NCBI GenBank assembly: GCA_030386875.1
Contig: CM059558.1
Location: 186,001 to 250,000 of the forward strand
Source of the DNA: Morinoia aosen
Lineage: Eukaryota; Arthropoda; Malacostraca; Amphipoda; Talitridae
DNA: 64,000 nt
Direction of reading: 5' to 3'
The position numbers and the translations under genes are program-made. Positions 11,299 through 20,829 of the stretch are shown piece after piece; positions within the stretch are counted from its first letter, which is position 1, and each line of letters begins with the position of its first letter. Under the pieces are notes generated by a model. That model worked only from the letters and a program-made list of their open reading frames with translations, did no database searches and was not told where the DNA came from.

Positions 11299-11545
11299 GC
11301 TGCCGGGTCACCAGTTGTTGGGGGCAGGCACTGTAGAAGCATCGGCCCGATGGTGAAACTGCTGGAGTGCTGCTAGGATCACAAGTTGTAAGGGGCAGGC
11401 CATTTGGAAGTCTAGGCCCGATGGTGAACCCGCTGAAGAGCTGCTGCGGCCACTAGATGTAGGGCAAGCGATGTTAAAGCCTTAGCCCGTCGGTGAAGTA
11501 GCAAAGGGCTGCGGTCATCAGTTTTTGGAGCTGCTGGGACACTAG
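11299..11545 (+). repeat. 70-bp degenerate tandem repeat
   Basis: Successive units start at about 11299, 11369, 11440 and 11508 (periods 70, 71 and 68). Each has the order GCTGC ... CAGTTGT/CAAGTTGT ... GGGGCAGGC ... GGCCCGATGGTGAA. Confidence 0.75.
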
Positions 11546-11628
11546 TGTTACTGGCGTTGCTGCTTCAGCCTTTCGGTTCCGTTTGAGGCAAGTGAAGCAG
11601 CGGCCTTATGTTTATGCTCCTCCTTCGG

Positions 11629-11757
11629 TTGGTTTCGATGATATGCGATGGAGTAGTAACATTTTTTCAATAAATTTACAATGACACATATTACGATTAC
11701 TGAACATAAATGACTAAAATCGAGGTATGAAGGGGTAACTAGGGTAGAGCACTACAA
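11629..11757 (+). repeat. Direct repeat, right copy
   Basis: Right partner of 9620-9752. CR1 sequence resumes immediately after it at about 11757. Confidence 0.75.
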
Positions 11758-12098
11758 AGTAATATGGAAGCATGATTTCATTTCTATTTCGGGTTAAATG
11801 GTCGTGATGACCAGTTTGTACAGTTAATAATTGTTTTAGGCTATTGTCGCCATCATTTGTTAATGTTTTGTAAATGAAATTGCATATAAAGATTTTGTAG
11901 AGATCCGAAAGCATAAGTATTCGTAAATTTTTGAATGAATCATTTGTGTGAGCATTATATTCTAGATTCTTTGGCGCTCTGATGGCTCTTTTTTGCAGAG
12001 TAAAAGTAACATTGGTTTTATTTTTATCAGTTCCGTGCCATGCTTCTATTCCGTATTGCAAGAATGGTGAAATGAGCGTTCGGTAGAGCGTTCGGTAT
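11757..12098 (-). pseudogene. CR1-like ORF2 C-terminal fragment
   Basis: Encodes the thumb and C-terminal region conserved in the other copies, including QYGIEAWHGTDKNKTN and SLEYNAHTNDSFKNL-type segments. It continues the frame found at 9532-9618 and is cut off at its 5' side near 12098. No catalytic motif is retained. Confidence 0.8.
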
Positions 12099-12309
12099 TA
12101 TTGAACTTAAAACAACAATGCTTCTATAAAAAGATTACACTCTACACTTTTTGATAGTTTCCTAGGTCAATACTGATTTTACTGCTGTAAAAATTTTTTT
12201 GCCACATTTAGGTAATTGGAGACATTTCAAGACATTTTACATGAATGATATTGCACTCATAAATGTTCAGTTATTGAGATACGACATATATAACATTCAA
12301 ATAAGAATA

Positions 12310-12510
12310 GAATATCTTGCACTCGCAGTTGAAGGCCAACAGCGCCGGGGCCGTTGTAACGGCCTACAATTCTCTGTGCAATGCTCACAATATTCACACA
12401 AAGGAGTTCAAGTCAATGCCTGTGTACCAGATATAAAAAAATATGATCTAGGTCGACTGGTTCAGGAGTAGTCCTGGCACGCTGGTAGACGGCTCCTTGT
12501 TTGAGATTGA
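12310..12510 (-). mobile_element. 3'-end fragment of the 27.7-32 kb CR1-group element
   Basis: The reverse complement of 12320-12380 matches 31985-32045 (shared GCCGTTACAA...GGCCCCG.CGCTGT). Weaker similarity runs on to about 12510. The left edge carries the remnant of the CAAGTT-type tail. It is therefore a 3' fragment of the same family in antisense orientation. Confidence 0.65.
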
Positions 12511-12652
12511 CGGAAATACAGTGTACAGTATCCAGTTTACTGTACCTGTCCTAGACAAAGCAGAAAATGGTCTGCTCTGGCCATCTAACCCGATCATCAA
12601 TAGAACATAACTATCGGCTACTGACTATGTGGGTCTCTTCCCTGTCGCCGCA

Positions 12653-15600
12653 GGTTATTTGTTGTTGTTGATCTTGTTGTTGTTGATCTTGTTGTTGTTG
12701 ATCTTATTGTTGTTGATCTTGTTGTTGTTGATCTTGTTGTTGTTGATCTTGTTGTTGTTGATCTTGTTGTTGTTGATCTTGTTGTTGTTGATCTTGTAGT
12801 TGTTGATCTTGTTGTTGTTGATCTTGTTGTTGTTGATCTTGTTGTTGTTGATCTTGTTGTTGTTGATCTTGTTGTTGTTGATCTTGTTGTTGTTGATCTT
12901 GTTGTTGTTGATCTTGTTGTTGTTGATCTTGTTGTTGTTGATCTTGTTGTTGTTGATCTTGTGGTTGTTGATCTTGTTGTTGTTGATCTTGTGGTTGTTG
13001 ATCTTGTTGTTGTTGATCTTGTTGTTGTTGATCTTGTTGTTGTTGATCTTGTTGTTGTTGATCTTGTTGTTGTTGATCTTGTTGTTGTTGATCTTGTTGT
13101 TGTTGATCTTGTTGTTGTTGATCTTGTTGTTGTTGATCTTGTTGTTGTTGATCTTGTTGTTGTTGATCTTGTTGTTGTTGATCTTGTTGTTGTTGATCTT
13201 GTTGTTGTTGATCTTGATCTTGTTGATCTTGTTGCTGATCTTGATGTTGTTGATCTTGATCTTGTTGATCTTGATCTTGTTGATCTTGATCTTGTTGATC
13301 TTGATCTTGTTGATCTTGATCTGGTTGATCTTGATCTTGTTGATCTTGATCTTGTTGATCTTGTTGTTGATCTTGATCTTGTTGATCTTTTTGTTGATCT
13401 TTTTGTTGATCTTTTTGTTGATCTTGTTGTTGTTGATCTTGTTGTTGTTGATCTTGTTGTTGTTGATCTTGTTGTTGTTGATCTTGTTGTTGTTGATCTT
13501 GTTGTTGTTGATCTTGTTGTTGTTGATCTTGTTGTTGTTGATCTTGTTGTTGTTGATCTTGTTGTTGTTGATCTTGTTGTTGTTGATCTTGTTGGTGATC
13601 TTGATGTTGGTGATCTTGATCTTGTTGATCTTGATCTTGTTGATCTTGATCTTGTTGATCGTGATCTTGTTGATCTTGATCTTGTTGATCTTGATCTTGT
13701 TGATCTTGATCTTGTTGATCTTGATCTTGTTGATCTTGATCTTGTTGATCTTGATCTTGTTGATCTTGATCTTGTTGATCTTGATCTTGTTGATCTTGAT
13801 CTTGTTGATCTTGATCTTGTTGATCTTGATCTTGTTGATCTTGATCTTGTTGATCTTGATCTTGTTGATCTTGATCTTGTTGATCTTGATCTTGTTGATC
13901 TTGATCTTGTTGATCTTGATCTTGTTGATCTTGATCTTGTTGATCTTGATCTTGTTGATCTTGATCTTGTTGATCTTGATCTTGTTGATCTTGATCTTGT
14001 TGATCTTGATCTTGTTGATCTTGATCTTGTTGATCTTGATCTTGTTGATCTTGATCTTGTTGATCTTGATCTTGTTGATCTTGATCTTGTTGATCTTGAT
14101 CTTGTTGATCTTGATCTTGTTGATCTTGATCTTGTTGATCTTGATCTTGTTGATCTTGATCTTGTTGATCTTGATCTTGTTGATCTTGATCTTGTTGATC
14201 TTGTTGATCTTGATCTTGTTGATCTTGATCTTGTTGATCTTGATCTTGTTGATCTTGTTGATCTTGATCTTGTTGATCTTGATCTTGTTGATCTTGATCT
14301 TGTTGATCTTGATCTTGTTGATCTTGTTGATCTTGATCTTGTTGATCTTGATCTTGTTGATCTTGATCTTGTTGATCTTGATCTTGTTGATCTTGATCTT
14401 GTTGATCTTGATCTTGTTGATCTTGATCTTGTTGATCTTGATCCTGTTGATCTTGATCTTGTTGATCTTGATCTTGTTGATCTTGTTGATCTTGATCTTT
14501 TTGATCTTGATCTTGTTGATCTTGATCTTGATCTTGATGTTGTTGATCTTGATCTTGTTGATCTTGATCTTGTTGATCTTGATCTTGTTGATCTTGATCT
14601 TGTTGATCTTGATCTTGTTGATCTTGATCTTGTTGATCTTGATCTTGTTGATCTTGATCTTGTTGATCTTGATCTTGTTGATCTTGATCTTGTTGATCTT
14701 GATCTTGTTGATCTTGATCTTGTTGTGGTTGATCTTGATCTTGTTGTTGTTGTTGTTGTTGTGGTTGTGGTTGTGGTTGATCTTGTTTTTGTTGTTGTGG
14801 TTGTGGTTGTGGTTGATCTTGTTTTTGTTGTTGTGGTTGTGGTTTTGGTTGATCTTGTTGTTGTTGTGGTTGTTGTTGTTGTTGTGGTTGTGGTTGATCT
14901 TGATCTTGTTGTTGTGGTTGTGGTTGTTGTTGTTGTTGTGGTTGTGGTTGATCTTGATCTTGTTGTTGTTGTTGTGGTTGTGGTTGTGGTTGTTGTTGTT
15001 GTTGTGGTTGTGGTTGATCTTGATCTTGTTGTTGTTGTGGTTGTTGCTGTTGTTGTGGTTGTGGTTGATCTTGATCTTGTTGTGGTTGTTGTTGTGGTTG
15101 TGGTTGTGGTTGATCTTGTTGTTGTTGTGGTTGTTGTTGTGGTTGTTGTTGTGGTTGTTGTGGTTGTGGTTGATCTTGTTGTTGTTGTGGTTGTTGTTGT
15201 GGTTGTTGTTGTGGTTGTTGTTGTGGTTGTGTGGTTGTGGTTGTGGTTGATCTTGTTGTTGTTGTGGTTGTTGTTGTTGTTGGGGTTGATCTTGATCTTG
15301 TTGTTGTTGTGGTTGATCTTGATCTTGTTGTTGTTGTGGTTGTGGTTGATCTTGATCTTGTTGTTGTTGTGGTTGTTGTTGTTGTGGTTGTGGTTGATCT
15401 TGATCTTGTTGTTGTTGTGGTTGTTGTGGTTGTGGTTGTGGTTGATCTTGATCTTGTTGTTGTGGTTGTTGTGGTTGTGGTTGATCTTGATCTTGTTGTT
15501 GTTGTGGTTGTTGTTGTTGTGGTTGTGGTTGTGGTTGATCTTGATCTTGTTGTTGTTGTTGTTGTTGTGGTTGTTGTGGTTGTAGTTGATCTTGATCTTG

Positions 15601-15715
15601 TTGTTGTTGTTGTTGTGGTTGTTGTTGTGGTTGTGGTTGATCTTGATCTTGTTGTTGTTGTGGTTGTGGTTGTGGTTGATCTTGATCTTGTTGTTGTTGT
15701 GGTTGTTGTTGTTGT
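12653..15715. repeat. 3-kb 15-bp-unit minisatellite (GATC-rich)
   Basis: Three blocks are visible. 12657-13210 and 13425-13590 consist mainly of GATCTTGTTGTTGTT. 13210-13420 and 13595-14725 consist mainly of GATCTTGATCTTGTT. 14725-15715 mixes these with GTTGTGGTTGTGGTT. A few 12-bp units break the register (for example near 14200, 14250 and 14325). Both unit types are 15 bp, so three minus-strand frames and two plus-strand frames stay open for up to 1,100 codons; these are artefacts and not proteins. The array begins exactly where the jockey-like element at 15716-17384 ends, on that element's 3' side. Confidence 0.95.
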
Positions 15716-17384
15716 TTTGCCCCGACGGCCACTCGAAGGGGTCCGCCGCTGCCAGGGCAGCCCCAGACCGGGCCCAGCCCGAGGCGAAGAGGGGTGTGGT
15801 TATATGGGCCTCTGGAAGACGCCCGCGTCGTGCAGAAACCTCACGACGTCCGCGGGGCGAGTCCAGAGGTGCTCCAGTGCATGTGTCGGTGTGCGTGTAG
15901 GGCGGGACAGTGTAGGAGGACATGCGGAAGATCGCCCTCGTTGGCATGACACCAGACGCAGCTGTCGTCCTCCGCAAGTCCTATTCTGTGCATGTATGAG
16001 GGGAGTGAAGTGTGGTGCCCGCACCGCAGCCGCGCCAGGTGGACTCGATCCTGCCGAGGGAGGGATCGCTCCGTCGAGGGGACGGGGGGGGGGGTCTCAC
16101 TCCGTGGAGGGAGTTAGGGGGGTAGGGCAGCGAAGGCGCGTGAGGTGAACTGTGTGTGTATGTGTGTGCGTAGTGAGGTGTCTGGGGGGCAGGGAGGGAT
16201 TGAGTCGTATAGTGTTTTGAGGTGTGTGGCCGGGGTTGGGTGTAATGTTCGTTGGGTTGGCCGGGGTTGTTGCATGTAGTGTAGCGGGTGGGCAGGGTCT
16301 TGTGTGGAGGTGTAGAAGTTTGTCCCTAGCGTGTTCATGTGGTCAAGGAGGGGAGGACAAGGGCTTCTTCGTGTAGGTGTGCTATGGGTGTCGATCGTGT
16401 ACAGCCCGTGGCAATGCGCAACGCTGTGTTTTGTGTGGACTGTAGTTTCTGTAAGTGTGTGCGAGCGGTGTCTGCGTACCAAGATGTGTGTGCGTAAGTG
16501 AGGATGGGTCTGATGAACTGTTTGTATACTGTTGTTATGTCTTCCTTGGAGTGGTCTTATGTAGTATGTGTTAGTGCTCGGAGGACGTTCAGCCTTGTGT
16601 TGCATTTAGTGTTGATATTGTTAGTGTGTGGGCTGAACGTAGAACCTCTGTCATATGTAACTCGAAGGATTTTGGGTGTGTCTGTGTAGGGGATGGGGGT
16701 GTTGTTTAATGTGACGTGGGGATGGATGTTGTATTCTCTATCATAAGGTCTGATGAGTGTGAGTGAGGATTTGTTTGCAGAGACCTTGAGTCTGTTTGTT
16801 TCTAGCCATTTCTCTATTATGTGAATGTAATCTTGTAGTTGAGCGGCGGCGGTCTCGTGTTTAGGGTGTAGGGAGAAGATGGTTAGGTCGTCTGCGTATG
16901 TAAGGAGGTGTGTTTGTGGGTGTGTAGGGGCCGGTATGTCGTGGAGGAATAAGTTGAATAGTGTAGGTGATAGCACGGAGCCCTGCGGTACTCCGTAGGT
17001 GAAGTGTTTTGTTATGGAGGGCTTGCCGTTGTATGTTGTATAGCCATGGCGGCCAGACAGAAAATTGGCTGCCATTTCTGAAGGTTATGGTGGATGTGTG
17101 TGTTGAGTATTTTGATGATAAGTAAGTGACGTGGAACTGTGTCGAAGGCCTTGCTTATGTCAATGGCAGCTAACAGTGTGCGTGGAGCAGGTTTGGGAGA
17201 GTTAAGGCCTTCGAGAATTGTTTGTGTCATGTGCGTGAGGAGGGTGTTAGTGGAGTGTTGTTGCCTGAAGCCGTGTTGTGAGGGTGAGAGTGGGAGTGGG
17301 ACGTGTGGTGAGATGTTGTGAAGAACCAGCCTCTCTAGTATCTTTGATGGGTTGCACAAAAGTGATATAGGTTTGTAAGAGGCT
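15716..17384 (-). pseudogene. Jockey-like non-LTR retrotransposon, RT and C-terminal zinc-knuckle region, degraded
   Basis: Read from the right, the frame enters at the start of the reverse transcriptase (GPASYKPISLL near 17375). It continues with motif A AAIDISKAFDTVPRHLL, motif B GVPQGSVLSPTLF and catalytic YADD in LLTYADDLTIF. A long C-terminal part follows, with a C-x2-C...H...C cluster (CVWCHANEGDLPHVLLHC) near 15930-15960 in a shifted frame. Frameshifts occur near 17065 and in 15900-16050, and there is an in-frame TAA near 16561. Upstream RT and endonuclease sequence is missing because the BEL LTR starts at 17384. The 3' end runs straight into the 15-bp minisatellite. CpG-rich composition sets it apart from its neighbours. 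Confidence 0.82.
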
Positions 17385-17686
17385 GGACCAAGGCTAGAAG
17401 TCGTCTGACGTGGCTGCGGGGTAGACTGCACACATCGGCTCTTTTCCGAATCCGATGCATTGGCTTCGAACTCGGCAAAAGTGCAAGCGCATTTTTAGTA
17501 GTGAGGAAATACGCTTGCCACCGAAGTTGTGAGGAACCCCCACCATTGCTCTGTTATTCGTTTTATAGTCTCTTAAGTTTGTTGACTTGACAGGAGCCGA
17601 AGACTTCTTACTGCGGAAGGTCGTTAATAACGCCCTACTAAGCCCGCAGAGGATCTCGGCTTAGAGCAACAGTTAGAATTTCCACA
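17384..17686 (-). repeat. BEL 3' LTR
   Basis: Aligns with 24572-24873 throughout. It ends at TTTCCACA (17679-17686), which is the TGTGGAAA start of the LTR on the element strand. The exact left boundary is uncertain by a few bases. Confidence 0.85.
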
Positions 17687-17860
17687 CAATCCCGGCAAAC
17701 GAAAAAACGGAGTTTTCATTTTGAAAGTTCCGTTACATAGATATTAATACACAAAACATTTTATTACATTCATAATACTTTCCAGAGGAAATATGGTCAG
17801 TACTATCCCATTATATATGCGCATACATTTAATATAATAAGACAAAAGAAGGAAGGGAAA

Positions 17861-19740
17861 TCATGGATGACCTCTCCTAATTAAGGCAGCAAGTTTGCTA
17901 CGCTGCTGGCGAGCTGCCTGCCGTGTAGGACGGGCTGCTGCCTCTGTTTCAAATTCTTCGGAAGATGCCGAAGAATCGTTTTCAGAAGAAGATTGCTGAT
18001 TACCTGGGTGTTCGATAGATAGAGAACTACCCTCATTAGGAATGGGACTCTCAGGAGCTTCAAAGTTAGGATGCAACTCCTCACCAGAGCTTCCTTCTGC
18101 ATTTTCCCACCCCTCCTCTGAAGCAGTATCAAAAGCAGCTAACTCCAGGGGGTAAAGTAGGGAAATCTTGACGGCAGATTCAGAGTTATCAGCCTTAATG
18201 ATTTTAACAACTCGGACCTTACCATCGCGGCCAGGTAACAGCGCGATGATGCGGACCCAAGTCCAAAACGGCCTAGGTTTGATAGGATGCCTCAATAAGA
18301 CAACCTGGCCTACTGATAAAGATTTATTGTTGAGTGGTAAAGATTCAAGAGGGTATGGACCTCTTAGACTAATTAAATATTGCGAGTACCAGAGTTCCCT
18401 GAACTTGGCCACCATTACATCGCGCCTTTCCAGCGCGGAGAGCAAACTCTCTCTTTGCTCGGTGTCTTCGGTTTCCAAGTCAGGAACCTCGTCGGACAGA
18501 ATTAAGGAATTAGAAGTAGGATACAATTGAAGAAATTGGATAGGCATGATAGGAAAGATGGTGTCCCCCGTCTCTGTGTAAGAGAGAGGACGTCGATTAA
18601 GGGTTAGAGCGATATCAGAAATAGCGGTCAAGAATGAAGAATACGAATAGGTGCTCCGGCCTATGAGCTTATACAAACTTTCCTTTGTAGATTTAAATAA
18701 ACGTTCCCAGATCGCACCAAATTGAGGACTATAGATCGGGATAGTTTTGAATTTTACGTTAAAGGTTCGAAAGCGTTCTTCATACAAAGATGAAGTTAAG
18801 ACCTCTGACAATAGGTCAGAAGCGGCTAAGAAAGTTTTAGCATTATCTGAGTAAACAGTGTTAGGTACACCTTTCTCATTCGTGAAGCGAATAAAGGCAG
18901 AGCAGAATTCCTCCAGCGTCATGGAAGGAAGAAGTTCTAAATGAATGGCTCGAGTTTGGAAACATGTAAACAATAATAAATATACCTTTTGCTAATAACC
19001 AAAGGGTTCTAATACCCAGAAATGAGCTGAAAATTCCATTCCTGTTGTAGCGAAAGGTCGTACAAAATTAGTCCGACTGTCCGGCAAGGCAGGCGGGTCG
19101 GGATAAGAAAAAGCTTTGGCGTTAACTCGCTTGCAAACTATGCACTTTGATAGGATGTGGCGAACTGTACGCTTACAGCGAGGTATCAAATAACCGTCCA
19201 ACTTTAGCTTTTGCACGGTTGATTCTACACCAACATGATTAAGAGATTTATGAGTTTGCAAGATTAGAAGATAGGTCAGATGAGAAGAACTGGGCAACAA
19301 AATTGGGTTTCTAGTATTGTAGTCTAATTCCTCTGCTTGAATAATACGGCTACAAGATCTAATTAAATTGTGGGAGTCAAAAAACAAGTTGAAAGATCTA
19401 ACAAGCAAAGGCGGACGAGGATCCTTGGTTTTCAAGGCCTTTATCCCGCTGTCAAAATGCTCTCTTTGCATAGCGGAAATTAGATAGAGAAATGCTCGTT
19501 TCGTGGCCTCTCCCGGATCTGCGCGCTTCCAGATTGCTACAGCCCTAGCCCTAAATACCTTATCTACCACACCTAACAGTTTGGGTTAGGAGGAAAAACG
19601 CTCAAGCTCCACAATCGAAGCTTCACCAGGGGGAGCGACATTAACGGTAACACATGTGTCAGAAATGAATTGCTGAGGAATGCAATCTAAGTGACCTTTT
19701 TGCCACTTATCTCTACTGTCTCTTATCCAAGATGGACCTT
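17861..19740 (-). pseudogene. BEL/Pao integrase region and C-terminal domain
   Basis: The part near 19090-19250 carries the H2C2 zinc-binding integrase N-terminus (HKSLNHVGVE ... CIVCKR). The integrase core follows (FQTRAIHLELLPSMTLEEF, YSDNAKTF with catalytic D, FGAIWERLFKSTKE with catalytic E). It ends with the Pao-specific terminal domain (SVGQVVLLRHPIKPRPFW) and an acidic, serine-rich tail. The frame has an in-frame TAG after EPFGY (near 18991) and an in-frame TAA near 19589. It joins the RNase H part through a frameshift near 19750. It would insert element cDNA if intact; these lesions rule that out. Confidence 0.88.
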
Positions 19741-20829
19741 CTAACCACGAGTAAGCTGATCAGCTACATTGAACATAGTGGGCACATACTCATAGTTGCA
19801 AATCTTACATTCAAGTTGCTTACGCATAGCTTCTATATCTTTCAATCTATTGCTTACAAATAAATTCTTACGCGGAGGTTTACCACTTAAGAGCCAAGCC
19901 AGGGTTACTTGAGAATCCGTTAGGAAAGTTAGAGCTGATACTTTAAAGGGAAAGTTCACATCACTCAGAAGAGATACAAGGCACTGATAGGCGAGAAACA
20001 CTGCCAAGAGCTCAAGGGAAGGAAGAGTTCGCTGACGAGAAGGTGAAACTTTAACTTCAGAGAAGAGCAATGCACTGCGTTCCTCTTGGACGCCATTAAT
20101 ACAGGTACCAAAGGCGTTAGCACTAGCATCACAGAATACAACAGGTTGAGTAATTTTAGTCTCTGCCATAGTCATCCTAGGAAACTCAAAATCCTTTAAC
20201 TCCGAAAACTCCAGACAATAGCTCTCCCATTCCTTACGTAAATCTTCCGGTACATTCTGATCCCAACCCATTCTCAAGGGCGTCAATTTTCTCAGAATAA
20301 GCTTACCTCGCACGGTAACAGGCAACAAAATCCCCAAAGGGTCATAAACAGAAGCTACTTCAGACAAAATTTGTCTTTGTGTTTAACACGAAGAGTCCAA
20401 CTTTTTTACACACAGAGAAAGAAGATCAGTAGAAGTATTATAGTCATAACCCAGGACTCTAGAGTGTACTTCTGCACTCAAAAGTTCTGGGTCAATTAAG
20501 CAAAGAAGATCAGAATTATTGGATTTCCATTTGCGCAATGGAAACCCACTCTCCTCAAATGCACTATGGGCGCTTCGAAAGGTTCTAAGCGCTAGTTCGG
20601 GATTCTCTGTAGTAAACACCAAATTATCGACGTACAGCTTGTTAGCCATAACGTCTCTAATCGTCAAATCTGTAATCGTTTGAGCGTGCAATTTGAACAG
20701 ATAATTTAGGATGTAAGGTGAAGCAGCAAATCCGAACAAAAGAGTAGTATATCTGAAATATAAAAATTTATTGCCTCTATAAAGAATAAAGCTAAATTGA
20801 TTACGGTCAAAATCAAAGGCAAGTTTTAC
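19741..20829 (-). pseudogene. BEL/Pao reverse transcriptase (C-terminal half) and RNase H
   Basis: Contains the RT palm segment FGFAASPYILNYLF and the catalytic box written YVDN (in ANKLYVDNLVF) where BEL elements normally have YVDD. The connection region MSEVASVYDPLGILLPVTV follows, then an RNase H-like part (VVFCDASANAFGTCI, FLTDSQVTLAWLLSG) ending at NVADQLTRG. In-frame stops lie near 20389 (TAA) and 20832 (TAG); both leave the flanking frame in register. The D-to-N change alone should remove polymerase activity. Confidence 0.88.

Larger units (their letters stand above)
9619..11757. mobile_element. Unclassified 2.1 kb insertion with direct terminal repeats
   Basis: It interrupts CR1 copy 2. 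Its two edges carry direct repeats of about 130 bp (9620-9752 and 11629-11757) sharing long blocks such as GAACATAAATGACTA and AACTAGGGTAGAGCA. Inside are a 13-bp minisatellite, an A/T-rich stretch with poly-A and poly-T runs and a 70-bp tandem repeat. No transposase or polymerase frame was found. It could be an LTR-like or rolling-type non-autonomous element, or two copies of a short repeat flanking unrelated DNA. About 50 bp of CR1 sequence is missing at the junction and no clear target duplication is seen. Confidence 0.55.
6203..12098 (-). mobile_element. CR1-like copy 2, split by two insertions
   Basis: Three pieces in order reconstruct one CR1 tail. The 3' untranslated part is 6203-6449 (matches 52795-53040). 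The end of the ORF is 9532-9618 (matches 53040-53130). The C-terminal coding part is 11757-12098 (matches 53175-53510). A 3.08 kb mariner-type composite separates the first two pieces, and a 2.1 kb unknown element separates the last two. The copy is 5'-truncated at about 12098 and has lost its extreme 3' end before 6203. Joining the first two pieces restores the uninterrupted target sequence seen in copies 3 and 4. Confidence 0.82.

Noticed and set aside
9619-11757. Ordinary LTR retrotransposon
   Set aside because: The direct repeats are short, lack TG...CA ends and a target duplication, and no gag or pol sequence lies between them.
12653-15715. CRISPR-like array
   Set aside because: Units are contiguous 15-mers without unique spacers and the context is a eukaryotic retrotransposon tail.
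12653-15715. Prion-like or silk-like structural protein gene
   Set aside because: The Q/N-rich reading is one of five equally open frames and the array joins a retrotransposon end, so composition alone is not evidence.
12618-16148. Very long frames encoding poly-TRSRS, NKIKI, QQQDQ, LLLIL and VVVDL
   Set aside because: They are produced by the 15-bp minisatellite in nearly every frame; no unique domain, start context or splice evidence supports a gene.
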